Of a stretch of 64,000 nt of DNA, positions 54,413 through 64,000 are shown in pieces (within the stretch, counting starts at the first letter, position 1; every line of letters begins with the position of its first letter). This DNA is from Lepus europaeus. Lineage: Eukaryota; Chordata; Mammalia; Lagomorpha; Leporidae. A program made the position numbers and the translations under genes. Under the pieces are notes generated by a model. The model searched no databases and was not told the DNA's origin. It saw nothing but the letters and a program-made list of their open reading frames with translations. The stretch is from the NCBI RefSeq assembly GCF_033115175.1, contig NC_084832.1, positions 14,683,342-14,747,341 on the forward strand, given 5' to 3'.

Positions 54413-55473
54413 CTAGTCCAAGTGATCAATTTCAGTTCACAATTGATCACACTGATAGGTCTAAGAGTCAAAGGGATCACACAAACAAGACTAATGTCTG
54501 CTAATACTAACTGATAAAATCAAAAAGGGAGAGAATGATCCAATATGGGAAGTGGGAGACACAGCAGACTCATAGAATGGCAAATGTCCTAAATAGCACT
54601 CTGGCCTCAGAATCAGCCCTTAAGGCATTCGGATCTGGCTGAAGAGCCTATGAGAGTATTTTAGGCATGGAAAGCCAGACACTCTGGAACAACAACAACA
54701 AAAAAATCCTAAATGAAAGATCTCAGCGAGTGTGATCCCAGTGGAAAGAACGGGGCCATCAAAGAAGGAAGTACCTTTCTCTGAAGGGAGGAGAGAACTT
54801 CCACTTTGACTATGACCCTGTTGGAATAAGATTGAAGTCGGCGAACCCTAAAGGCTTCCATAGCCTCGGCAACTCATGACTAGAGCCTAGGGAGATTACT
54901 GACGCCATAAACAAGAGTGTTAAATTGTTAAATCAACATAAAGAGTCACTGTGTACTTACGTCCCATGTGGGATCTGTCCTTAATGGGTTGTCCAATGTG
55001 AAGTAATGATATAGCTAGTACTGAAACAGTGGGTGCAAACTGATGAAATCTTTACTTAGTATATACTGAATCGATCTTCTGTATATAAAGATAATTGAAA
55101 ATGAAAAAAAAAAAAAAACCTTGGGGTTAAATTGGAAATTACATAGAAAATTAATCAATTTTTTAAAAAAAATATCATGTAGGATCTCTGTCATTAATGT
55201 GCTGTACACTGTTATTTAATGCTATAACTAGTACTCCAACAGTATTTTTCACTTTGTGTTGCTATGTGAGGGCAAACTGTTGAAATCTTTGCATTATATA
55301 TACTAAATTGATTTTCTGTATATAAAGAGAATTGAAAATGAATCTTGATGTGAATGGAAGGGGAGAGCGAGCGGGAAAGGGGAGGGTTGTGGGTGGGAGG
55401 GAAGTTATGGGGGGGGAGCCATTGTAATCCATAAGCTGTACTTTGGAAATTTATATTCATTAAATAAAAGATA
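54413..55473 (+). mobile_element. young rabbit-type LINE-1, 3' UTR only, with internal duplication
   Basis: A 5'-truncated L1 holding only 3' UTR, ending CTGTACTTTGGAAATTTATATTCATTAAATAAAAG. An exact 19-bp target-site duplication, AAAAAGATTGTGATAAGCC, lies at 54394-54412 and 55474-55492. Inside, one UTR segment is present twice: about 54960-55103 and about 55176-55347, both ending CTGTATATAAAGA.AATTGAAAATGAA. An A15 tract and about 70 bp of AT-rich sequence separate them. Other copies in the window have this segment once. Confidence 0.93.
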
Positions 55474-55769
55474 AAAAAGATTGTGATAAGCCAAAAACAT
55501 ACATACTATAAATCCTTAAAGTAATGGCTAAAATCACAAAACAAAGATCTATAGCTAATAAGCAAATAAAAGAGCAAAAGTAATAAAGATAAATAAAGAG
55601 GAAAACAGAAATAGGAAATAATTAATAGATCAAATAGAAAGCAAATAGCGAGATGGGAGATTAAAACTAATCATATAAAGAAGCACATTAAATATAATGT
55701 TTAATCTCCAATTAAAAGGCAGATCTTTTCAGATTAGTTTAGAGAAAACCCACAAACTCCATCAGTATT

Positions 55770-55990
55770 TAGACAAGGCCATAAGCAAAGAGGAAGTTCT
55801 CTCCTCCCTTCAGAAATAAGTAAATTCTTTTTTGATGGCCACTTCTTTCCACTGGGGTCTGACTCACCGACACTCTTCATGTAGGACATTTTTTTTTTTG
55901 CCAGAATGTCTTGGCTTTCCATGCCTGAAATGCTCTTGTGGGCTTTTCAGCCAGACCAGGAAGCCTTAAGGGGTGATTCTGAGTTCTTAT
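55770..55990 (-). mobile_element. lagomorph LINE-1 3' UTR fragment, antisense
   Basis: Plus-strand GTATTTAGACAAGGCCATAAGCAAAGAGGAAGTTCTCTCCTCCC, GAATGTCTTGGCTTTCCATGCCTGAAATGCTC and GAAGCCTTAAGGGGTGATTCTGAG match the complement of the 3' UTR also at 14.1-14.3 and 60.7-60.9 kb. It lacks the 3' terminus, so it is a piece, possibly an inverted part of a nearby insertion. Confidence 0.8.
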
Positions 55991-56056
55991 ACTCAAATAA
56001 ACTTATCCTTTAATTCCATTTTTCCATGAAAAAAAATTTTTTTAGTTTAAAAACTT

Positions 56057-56355
56057 TGTATGTATGTATGTATTTTCATTTTATTTGAGAGGCAGAGAGA
56101 GTCAGAGACAGATCCATCATCTGCTGTTTTACTCCCCAAATGCCCTCAACAGTCAAGGCTGGTCCAGGCCCAACCAGGAGGCAGGAACTCCATTCAGGTC
56201 TCCCATAGGTACTTGCGCCATCATCAGCTGCCTTTCCACCATGCCCATTCTCATGAAGCTGGATAGCAAGTGAAGCTGGGACTTTAACCATGCATCCAAC
56301 AGGATATGAGCATCCCAAGAGGCATCTCAATTACTGCACCAACCATCTACTCTCC
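56057..56355 (-). mobile_element. old C-type SINE, antisense
   Basis: TATGTATGTATGTATTTTCATTTTATTTGAGAGGCAGAGAG, CATCTGCTGTTTTACTCCCCAAATGCCC, GGAGGCAGGAACTCCATTCAGGTCTCCC, and head side CAATTACTGCACCAACCATCTACTC. The middle is shortened. Confidence 0.85.
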
Positions 56356-56399
56356 ATGACCTTGTTGAAGTACCCACATTTGAAAAACATATATAGCTA

Positions 56400-56706
56400 G
56401 CATTTAAAAAATTATTTGAGGGGCTGAGAGAGATAGTAGAGAGAGCAAGTGCCATCTCCCATCCAGTGGATTACTTCCCAAATGCCAGCAATGGCTGAGT
56501 CAGGCTGAAACTAGGAGCCAAGAACTCAGTCCAGCTCTCCCAAGTGGATGACAGGAACCCAATTAGTAATCAATCACAGCTTCCTTCCAGGGTCTGTATT
56601 AGCAGGAAACTGGAGTCAGGAGCCAAAACTAGGTATTGTACTCTAACAATCTGGGACATGGGCATCCTAACTGCTGTCTTAATCAGCCAGCTGAATGCCC
56701 ACTCCT
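56400..56706 (-). mobile_element. old C-type SINE, antisense
   Basis: AAAAAATTATTTGAGGGGCTGAGAGAGATAG, CATCCAGTGGATTACTTCCCAAATGCC, CTGTATTAGCAGGAAACTGGAGTCAGGAGCC, GACATGGGCATCC and CAGCTGAATGCCCACTCC at the head end. Strongly diverged. Confidence 0.82.
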
Positions 56707-56844
56707 AACCATCACTGTTGATGGAGAGGATTCAGTGTTTCTCCTTAAGAGAAGGAAAAGACACATGTCTGCTGCCATCACATCTTTTCAATATTTTGTT
56801 GGGATCTAGCCAGTGCAATCAGACAAGAAAAAAAGGCACTAGAT

Positions 56845-57169
56845 TGTTGCTGTGGATTCTTTCTGAGAGGAGGAGCATGGAGGGGGCAAGAAGCACAGAG
56901 TCACCACACAGACCCCAGGAGTAGAGTAGGGTGAAAGCGGGCCAGAGGCGAGCAGCCTGCAGACTCGTTTATTTCAGTTGGTACAGCAGCTTATATAGCG
57001 AAAGCAGCCAATCCAGTCAAGGGGCAGTTTGTGCCCTAACCAATCACAGCCCATTGACAGGCAGGCTCGGTTGCCAGGTGGTTTTCCAGGTGGTTTTCAA
57101 AGCCATTCCTGAGTAACTGATGCTCACTTGCCAGCGGCCATCTTGGCATGGCCTTCTCATTGCACCACA
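56845..57169 (-). mobile_element. solo LTR of an endogenous retrovirus, antisense
   Basis: Minus-strand TGTGGTGCAATG to CAGCAACA, 325 bp. It contains CCAAT-type words (CTGTGATTGGTTAGG, GGATTGGCTGC), a TATA box CTATATAAGC (complement at 56991-57000) and AATAAA (56968-56973) about 20 bp after it. Flanking 6-bp CTAGAT (56839-56844) and GTAGAT (57170-57175) form the target-site duplication. It sits in the ancient L1 just before the RT YVDD-equivalent region. No internal retroviral genes are present. Confidence 0.85.
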
Positions 57170-57560
57170 GTAGATTAGAAGGGAAAAAGTAAAACTCTTT
57201 GTTTGCAAATGATATGGTCATTTATGTAAAAACTTCTTAGAATGTACAAAACAGCTACTAGAACTAATAGAACTAATAGAAAAGTTGTACAAGATCAATA
57301 TATGAAAATTAACTGTATTTCTCTAAACTAAGAATGAATAATCCCAAACTGAGACATAAAATAAATTAGAATAAAAATGTTAAATACTTAGAGATAAATA
57401 TGACAAAAGACATGAAAAGTATACCATGTTCCTGAGAAACATAATTAAAGGAGACCTCCATAAATGTGTATGTGGCTCACCAGATGCAATATTAGGATGT
57501 CAGTTCCTGCCAAATTTACCTATAGATTTAACACAATCCCAAACAAATAACAGCATCATT

Positions 57561-57905
57561 TAAAAAAAAGGTTTGCTTATTTGAACGTCAGACTTACAAA
57601 GAGAAAGGGAGAGAGGGAGAGAGGGAGAGATGGAGAGAGGGAGAGAGGGAGGGAGGGAGAGAGAGAGATCCTCCATCCACTGGTTCACTTCCCAGATGGT
57701 CACAACAGCCAGAGCTGGGCAGGCCAAATCCAGGAGTCAGGTCTTCCAAGTGGATGGCAGAGGCCCAAGCACTTGAGCCATCTTCTGCTTTCCCCAGGCC
57801 ATCAGCAGGGAGCTGATTACAGATGGGACATCTGGGTCTTGAGCCCATATAGGATGCTGGCATTGCAGGTGGTGGCTTTAACCCGCTATACCACAACTCT
57901 GGCCC
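57561..57905 (-). mobile_element. C-type SINE, antisense, with GAGAGG-type tract
   Basis: TTTAAAAAAAAGGTTTGCTTATTTGAACGTCAGAC tail, an irregular GAGAGGGAGA tract at about 57600-57668, GGTTCACTTCCCAGATGGTCAC, and head complement GCTATACCACAACTCTGGCCC. Flank GCATCATTT / GCATGATTT is the probable duplication. Confidence 0.92.
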
Positions 57906-58202
57906 TGGCATGATTTTTTATAGGAATATACAGCCTGATTCTAAGATTTTTATGCAAAGGATCTAAAATAGGCAGAGTGACTCTGACAAAGAACAAAGGT
58001 AGAAGGGTAGTGCCACCTGATTCAAGAGTTATTATAAAATTATGGCACAGAGTCAGTGAGAACTGATGCAAAGATAGGGAAATCAAAACAATAGAAGAGG
58101 GAGTCCAGAATTAGATCCCTATCCACATGGACATTTGTTAGCAAGGAGAGTGCAAACGCGAACCAGAGCAGAGAAGGTAATGTTGCCAAGATTTGGTGTT
58201 GC

Positions 58203-58878
58203 ACAGCAGACTCATAGAATAGCAGATGTCCTAAACAGCACTCTGGCCTCAGAATCAGCCCTTCAGGCATTCGGATCTGGCTGAAGAGACCATGAGAGTA
58301 TTTTAGGCGTGGAAAGCCAAGACACTCTGGCAAAAAAAAAAAAAAAAAAGGGACCTAAATGAAAGATCTCTGTGAGTGAGATCTCAGTGGAAAGAATGGG
58401 CCATCAAAGAAGGAGGTACCTTTCATGAAGGGAGGATTGAACCTCCACTTTGACTATGACCTTGTCTAAATAAGATCGAAGTTGGCGAACTCAAAAGGCT
58501 TCCATAGCCTTGGCAACTCATGACAAGAGCCTAGGGAGATTACTGACGCCATAAACAAGAGTGTCAGTTTGTTAAGTCAACAACAGGAGTCACTGTGCAC
58601 TTACTCTTCATGTAGGATCTCTGTCCTAAATGTGTTGTTCAATGTGAATTAATGCTATAACTTGTACTAAAACATTATTTTACAATTTATGTTCTGTGTG
58701 GGTGCAAACTGTTGAAATCTTTACTTAATATATACTGAATTGATCTTCTGTATAAAAAGATAATTGAAAATGAATCTTGATGTGAATGGAATGGGAGAGG
58801 GAGCGGGAGATGGGAGGGTTGCGGGCAGGAGGGAAGTTAACGGGGGTGGGGAGAAAGCCACTGACAAAGAAAAGAAAG
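58203..58878 (+). mobile_element. young rabbit-type LINE-1, 3' UTR only, lacking the usual 3' end
   Basis: Starts at ACAGCAGACTCATAGAATAGC and runs through the 3' UTR to GGGAGGAGGGAAGTTAACGGGGG and GAGAAAGCCACTGAC, then stops. The last ~50 bp seen at 55.4 kb (ending CATTAAATAAAAG) are missing. Flanks TTGGTGTTGC (58193-58202) / CTGGTGTTGC (58881-58890) are a probable duplication. An A18 tract at about 58332-58349 interrupts the UTR. Confidence 0.88.
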
Positions 58879-58890
58879 GTCTGGTGTTGC

Positions 58891-59278
58891 AACACTTGCG
58901 TATCTGTGGATTAAAACTGAATTTCTCCCCTTAGCCCTGTGCATGCTCCCACAAGCTCTGACCACCTTGGTCTCCCTGGGCTGTCTCCTCAGTTAAGGGA
59001 GGCCACTGGGTTCCACCTGTCTCACTCTCCCTACACTGGAGCTGGGGACTTTCTCCCGGCTGGAAGCGAGGCCACCTCCAGGCTCATTTAATTTTCTCCC
59101 CTGCTGCCATGGACCAATGCCTTTCCAAGCTTTCTGTCCAGTGTCTTGAAAACTATTGTTATGTATTTTGTCTCCTTCCTTTTCTAGTTTTAAGTTAGAA
59201 GAGGTGATAGCTATGTGCAGTGTTACTTCACTATGGTCAAAAGTAGAAGTCTTTTTTTTTCTTTTTTTTTTTCTTTTT
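58891..59278. other. unassigned non-coding stretch
   Basis: GC-richer non-repeat DNA to about 59110, then AT-rich with T-rich tracts. No gene seen. Confidence 0.4.
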
Positions 59279-59292
59279 AAAGATGATTTAGG

Positions 59293-59621
59293 AGGGTCAG
59301 CACTGTGGCGCAGTGGGTTAAAGCCCCAGCCTGCAGTGCCAGCATCCTATATGGGCGCCGGTTCTAGTCCTGGCTGCTCCTCTTCCGATCCATCTCTCTG
59401 CTATGACCTAGGAAAGCAGTAGAAGATGGCCCAAGTCCTTGGGCCCCTGCACCCATGTAGGAAACCTGGAAGAAGCTCCCGGCTCCTGGTTTCGGATCAG
59501 TGCAGCTCTGGCTGTTGCGGCAATCTGGGGAGTGAACCAGCGGATGGAAGACCTCTGTCTCTGTCTCTACCTCTCTCTGTAACTCTTTCAAATAAATAAA
59601 AAGAAATATTTTTAAAAAATA
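59293..59621 (+). mobile_element. C-type SINE, sense
   Basis: AGGGTCAGCACTGTGGCGCAGTGG head, tail ending TCTCTGTAACTCTTTCAAATAAATAAAAAG. Exact duplication AAAGATGATTTAGG at 59279-59292 and 59622-59635. Confidence 0.95.
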
Positions 59622-59633
59622 AAAGATGATTTA

Positions 59634-59945
59634 GGGGCTGGTGCTGTGGCTCAGCAGGTTAAGTAGCTGCCTGCAGTGCTGGCATCCCATATTGGGGCCA
59701 GTTCAAATCCTGGCTGCTCCACTTCTGATCCAGCTCCCTGCTAATGCACCTGGGAAAGCAGTAGAAGATGGCCCAAGTGCTTGGGCCCCTGCACCCATAT
59801 GGGAGACCCAGAAGAAGCCCCTGGTTTCAGACAGGTTTAGCCCTGGCTGCTGTGGACATTTGGGGAGTGAACCAGCAGATGGAAGATTCCCTCTCCTTCT
59901 CTCCCTCTCTCTGTAACTGCCTTTCAAATAAATAAATCTTTTACA
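59634..59945 (+). mobile_element. C-type SINE, sense, immediately after the preceding one
   Basis: GGGGCTGGTGCTGTGGCTCAGCAGG head, tail ending CTGTAACTGCCTTTCAAATAAATAAATC. It begins inside or at the end of the 3' duplication of the first SINE, so the two stand head to tail with about 12 bp between them. Its own duplication is not clear. Confidence 0.93.
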
Positions 59946-60204
59946 AAAAACATAATTCAAAAATGTTCCTACCGTATTCTCTTGAAAGGTAAAAATACTA
60001 TTGGAATTCAACCTTTGAAAATGGTAAAGAATTCTCCTTGGAAACCCCCAGGATTGGCGCTTTTTCCAGGAAGAGTCAGTTCGATCCCCACAAAAATTAG
60101 CTTACTCAATGATATGGTGTTGTAAATGCAATATTTCTATCTGTAACAACATCAGTTTTGGTAACTTCAGTTTCTCATGTGTGCACACACTTCACCAATG
60201 TTTT

Positions 60205-61896
60205 CTTTTTTTATTAGTTTTTATTTTTTTAAGAAAACTTTTATTTAATAAATACAAATTTTGAAAGTACAACTTTTGGATTATAGCAGTTTTTCCCCCC
60301 ATATCCACCCTCCCACCTGCAATCCATCCCATCTCCTACTCCCTCTCCCACCCATTTTTCACTAAGATTAATTTTTAATTATCTTTATATACAGAAGATC
60401 AACTTAGTATAACTAAGTAAAGATTTCAACAGATTGCACCCACAAAGACACACAAAGTATGAAGTACTGTTTGAGTACTAGTTTTACTGTTAATTTGTGT
60501 AGTGCAACACATTAAGGACAGAGATCCTACATGGGGAGTAGGTGCAAAGTGAATCCTGTTGTCGATTTAACAATTGGTATTCTTATTTATGACAGTAGTA
60601 ATCACTCGAGACTCTTGTCATGAGCTGCTGAGGCTATGGAAGCCTCTTGAATTCACACACTCCGACCTTATTTAGACAAGGCCATAATCAAAGTGGAAGT
60701 TCTCTCCTCCCTTCAGAGAAAGGTACCTCATTTGATGGCCCATTCTTTCCATTGGGATCTCACTCACAGAGATCTTTCATTTAGGTTATTATTTGACACA
60801 GTGTCTTGGCTTTCCATACATGAGAAACTCTCATGGACTTTTTAGCCAGATTGGAATGCCTTAAGGGCTAATTTTGAGGCCAGAGTGCTGTTTAGGGCAT
60901 TTGCCATTCTCTGAGTCTGCTGTGTATCCTGCTTCCCATGTTGGGTTGTTCTCTCCTTTTTAATTCTATCAATTTTTATTAGCGGACATTTTTGGTCTTA
61001 TTTATGTGATCCCTTTGACACTTAATCCTATCTTTGTGATCAATTATGAACTGAAACTGATCACTTTAACTAGTAAGATGGCATTGGTACATGCCAACAT
61101 AATGGGATTTGGAGTCTCATGGCATGTTTCTAGCTCTACCTTTAGGGGTAAGACCAAGTGAGTGTGTGCTGAACTGTACATCACCTCCCTCTCTTATTAC
61201 CATTCTTATTTTTAAGAGGGATTAATTTTCAGTTAACTTTAAACTCCTAAGAATAATTGTGTGTTGATTAAAGAGGTCAACCAATAGTATTAAGTAGAAC
61301 AAAAAAATAGTAAAAGGTATAAAGTAGTAAGTTGTTCCCCTACAGGACAAGGGCTGATCATGTTTTTCAAAGTGTCAGTTTCACTTCTACAGGTTTCCTT
61401 TTAGGTGCTCAGTTAGTTGTCAAAGATCAGGGAGAACATATGATATTTGTCCCTTTGGGACTGGCTTTTTCACTCAGCATGATGTTTTCCAGATTCCTCC
61501 ATTTTGTTGCAAATGACTGAGTTTCATTTTTTTTAACCACTGTGTAGTATTCTATAGAGTACATATCCCATAATTCCTTTATCCAGTCTTCAGTTGATGG
61601 GCATTTAGGTGGTTTCCATGTCTTAGCTATCGTGAATTGAGATGCAATAAATATTTAGGTGCAGACAGCTCTTTTATCTGCCAATTTAATTTCCCTTGGG
61701 TAAATTCCGAGGAGTGGGATGGCTGGGTCATGTGGTAGGGCTATATTCAGGTTTCTGAGGAATCTCCAAACTGTCTTCCATAGCGGTTTTACCAGTGTGC
61801 ATTTCCACCAACAGTGAATTAGTGTGCCTGTTCCCCACAACCTCGCCAGCATCTGTTGTTAGTTGATTTCTGTATGTAAGCTATTCTAACTGGGAT
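60205..61896 (-). mobile_element. lagomorph LINE-1, 3' UTR and ORF2 C-terminus
   Basis: The minus strand carries the ORF2 C-terminal region (an open remnant of 65 codons at 61655-61852 with LIHCWWKCTL, ETVWRFLRNL-like [10 protein letters not shown] and DPAIPLLGIYP) and then the full 3' UTR ending in ATTAAATAAAAG and an A-rich tail. Target-site duplication TCACCAATGTTTT (60192-60204) / TCACCCATGTTTT (61897-61909), one mismatch. It is 5'-truncated and cannot move on its own. Confidence 0.93.
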
Positions 61897-62050
61897 TCAC
61901 CCATGTTTTAAAATTTACCTTGACAATAGAGAGTTAAGCACTAACTAAAGACTTTAAAGTCTTTATTTTTTTTCTGTGTCTGTGGTTCCAATTCTCTTTT
62001 TTTCTTTCTTTCCTCTTTTTCCTTTTATTAAAAAAAAAAAACCCAAATTA

Positions 62051-62354
62051 GGGGCAGATGCTACAGCACAGCGATTTAAACCCCAGCTTGGGGCACTTGC
62101 ATCCCATGTCAGAGCACTGGCTTGATTCCTGGCTACTCTGCTTCTGATCCAGCTCTACTAATGTGCCTGGGAAGTACTTGAGTCCCTGCTACCCAAGTGG
62201 GTGACTCAGCTGGAATTCCTGGCTCCTGGCTTTGGACAGCCTACCCCTGGCTGCTGTGGGTATTTGGGGAGTGAATCAGGGGTATATTTCTCTCTGTCCC
62301 TCCCTCGCTCTTACTCTGCCTTTAAAATAAATAAATAAATGTTTAAAACATTTA
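62051..62354 (+). mobile_element. C-type SINE, older subfamily, sense
   Basis: GGGGCAGATGCTACAGCACAGCG head, CTGATCCAGCTCTACTAATGTGCCTGGGAAG (with a deletion), GGGTATTTGGGGAGTGAATCAG, tail AAAATAAATAAATAAATG. Exact duplication CCAAATTAG at 62043-62051 and 62356-62364. Confidence 0.93.
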
Positions 62355-62364
62355 GCCAAATTAG

Positions 62365-63044
62365 TGCTTTATTTTTATTAAAGGAAATCATAGCTCTTGC
62401 ATATGTTTATTAATTATGATTTATGTCTTTTATAATTTATTATTTCATGTTTTTATTATTTTTTCTTTTTGCATTGCCTTGCTTTTTAAAAAATAGCTTC
62501 TTGTGTCAAATTCTTAATTTATTTGTTTATGTTCTTTCTTGTTTACTAGGTATGTCTTTCCAATATCAATATATGCATGGTGCAAATGAGTGCTAAAACA
62601 AGAAGTAATTTGCTCACAGCTATCAGATTTGCCAAAAGTGCCATTCAAGTTTGGCATAATTAAATGCATATGTTAAGATTTCTTCCTTCAGGATTTCAGA
62701 GCCAAAGAATCTACAAACAAAACAAATGTATGAAGCATATAACCCAATTTGATGTAAAGCAGGATTTGTTGCTGTAAAAATTAAGAGCACTCATACCATT
62801 ATTATTATTTTTGTGTCTACAAGAGTCTTTTAGGTATCTTGGAGTCGAGTTACTCTTTTGTAAGGGAAGTAATTTATGTGTGTGGCTAAATCCATAGGCA
62901 TTTCTCTGGGAAGAGTTTTGGAAGGTCCTTTTATTTTAGACTGTCTAGTGAGCCAGAGCCTTAGGGAAAGAGATTGAAGTAATTTATGTAAAGAAATCAA
63001 TGCTCTCCTGGGTGGTAAGGAATTGGGATCTCAACACTTTGCCT
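62365..63044. other. unassigned non-coding stretch
   Basis: AT-rich on the left, no gene or nameable repeat seen up to the MLT1-like LTR. Confidence 0.45.
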
Positions 63045-63575
63045 TGTGGATTAGTTTGCTAAGGTTGCTATAACAAAGCACCACGTACTAGGTCACTTCA
63101 ATAGCAGACAACTAGGGCACTTCTCCTGTCTAGAGGCCGGAAGTCTGGTACCAAGGCGTTGGCAGGTGCATACTGTGGGAGAATCCATTCTATGCCTCTG
63201 GTGCTGTGGGAGAATCCATTCTATGCCTCTGGTGCTGTGGGAGAATCCATTCTATGCCTCTCTCTTAGATGCTGGTGATTTGCTGGAAAATTTCAGCAAT
63301 CCTTGGCTAATCAGAGCATCATTCTTTGTCTTTATTGATCTTATCAGCACCTTATCTTCACACAGCTTTCACTCTGTGTGAATCTGCCCAAATTTCTCCT
63401 TTCTCTGAGGGTACCATACAGGCTGGATGAGGGGCTCACCTTACTTCAGTATGACCTCATCATGAGTGAGTACATCTTCAATGATCTATTTCCAAATAAG
63501 ATCTCTTTCTGTGGTACTTGGGGTTGTAATTTCAATACATGAATTTTTGGGGGACAAAATTCAACTGACAATACC
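63045..63575 (-). mobile_element. MLT1-like LTR, antisense
   Basis: Plus-strand TAGTTTGCTAAGGTTGCTATAACAAAGCACCACGTACTAGG, the TAATCAGAGC and TTTCCAAATAAGATCTC region, and GTACTTGGGGTTGTAATTTCAATACATGAATTTTTGGGGGACAAAATTCAACTGACAATACC are the complement of an MLT1-type MaLR LTR in full order. A 31-bp minisatellite has expanded inside it. Confidence 0.85.
63173..63261. repeat. 31-bp minisatellite, 2.9 copies
   Basis: CTGTGGGAGAATCCATTCTATGCCTCTGGTG begins at 63173, 63204 and 63235 with no mismatch; the third copy stops after TATGCCTCT. Perfect identity means recent expansion inside an ancient LTR. Confidence 0.96.
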
Positions 63576-64000
63576 CTAGGAGTCAGAGTTCAGAGGAAAC
63601 TTTTGCAGTAGCAGCAATGTTTGAGGCCCATCTTCAGGATAGGCTCTGGTAATAAAGTTATTACAAGGGAAGAAACAGAGGACTAGTGGAATGATGACAT
63701 CCCAGAGTGGGAAAGAGAAAAGGGAGGACAGTGGCCCTGGGCTGGAGGTGTAAATGTTGACAGGTTCTGACCTCAATTTCCTGAAACCAAGCCCATGTTC
63801 AAAGTCCTATTGTGACTTGAAAAAGCTGTCAACTCACTAGAAATTCCCGGCTAATTTGGCGCTTGGGTCCGTGCATTGCTCCCGTGGTAGCAGTTACATA
63901 GGAGAGACTTAGGCATGGTTATGCATCACCCTTGGAGAGGAAGTGTACTTTCACCACTCACTTGCTAAAACTCTGTCACAAGCCACCCCAAAAGTTACTT
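63576..64000. other. unassigned non-coding stretch
   Basis: No gene or nameable repeat. Slightly CpG-bearing at 63840-63890 (CCCGGCTAATTTGGCGC, CTCCCGTGG), without promoter structure. Confidence 0.4.

Larger units (their letters stand above)
52860..58202 (+). mobile_element. ancient LINE-1, ORF1/inter-ORF to ORF2, heavily interrupted
   Basis: Sense pieces in L1 order: ORF1-region DNA (52860-53835, with AAAGGTACAGAACAGATGATAAAG and GGGAGTCCTTCAAGCAGAAGG); inter-ORF and ORF2 start (55493-55745, TAGCGAGATGGGAGATTAAAACTAATCATATAAAGAAG, CTCCAATTAAAAGGCAGA); the RT palm region (56750-57560, TTTGCAAATGATATGGTCATTTATG); and ORF2 C-terminal DNA (57906-58202). No open ORF. Five SINEs, a solo LTR and young L1 pieces sit inside. 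Confidence 0.75.

Noticed and set aside
63173..63261. Regularly spaced repeats considered as a CRISPR array
   Set aside because: Units are directly adjacent with no spacers, and the host is a mammal; it is a minisatellite.

Overview
This 64 kb window reads as nuclear DNA from a lagomorph, most likely rabbit (Oryctolagus) or a close relative. The main evidence is about 45 copies of the lagomorph-specific tRNA-derived C-type SINE. The youngest copies begin GGCCGGCGCCG and carry TGGCCCAAGTGCTTGGGCC and GGAGGGTGAACC blocks. There are also several LINE-1 copies with a 3' UTR that I associate with rabbit L1. No host protein-coding gene, tRNA or rRNA gene could be supported on either strand. The window is best read as intergenic or deep-intronic DNA, and nearly all open frames lie inside SINEs or LINEs.

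Layout. 0-4 kb: an ancient sense L1 (inter-ORF, ORF2, 3' UTR) split by five SINEs. 4-9 kb: mostly unassigned DNA with a MIR and four SINEs. 9-15.6 kb: one ancient sense L1 opened by three antisense and two sense SINEs, two mariner-type palindromic elements and a 5'-inverted young L1. 15.6-16.6 kb: a solo retroviral LTR, an old SINE and a third mariner-type element. 18.4-22.3 kb: an antisense L1 keeping 5' UTR, ORF1 and the start of the endonuclease but lacking nearly all of ORF2 (HAL1-like). 23.9-27.8 kb: ancient L1 3' ends on both strands. 27.8-33.7 kb: a repeat-poor stretch with an old mammalian repeat and a MIR. 33.7-41 kb: a MaLR-like LTR, a Tigger-like element and three antisense L1 3' ends. 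41-52.8 kb: low SINE density, a GC-richer unassigned stretch near 43.7-45.1 kb, a processed RPS16 pseudogene (46.3-46.8 kb) and a second Tigger-like element split by a SINE. 52.9-58.9 kb: a second large ancient sense L1 holding five SINEs, a solo LTR and three pieces of young L1. 59-64 kb: two back-to-back SINEs, an antisense young L1, and an MLT1-like LTR with an internal 31-bp minisatellite.

There is no operon or pathway here. What the sequence records is the order of insertions: old L1 and MIR first, then DNA transposons and MaLR, then C-SINEs and young L1s. Many target-site duplications (TSDs) are readable and date the events relative to each other. I found no evidence of a new functional system. 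The most interesting items are rearranged retrotransposons: a twin-priming inversion, a HAL1-like L1, and an L1 with a duplicated 3' UTR block.
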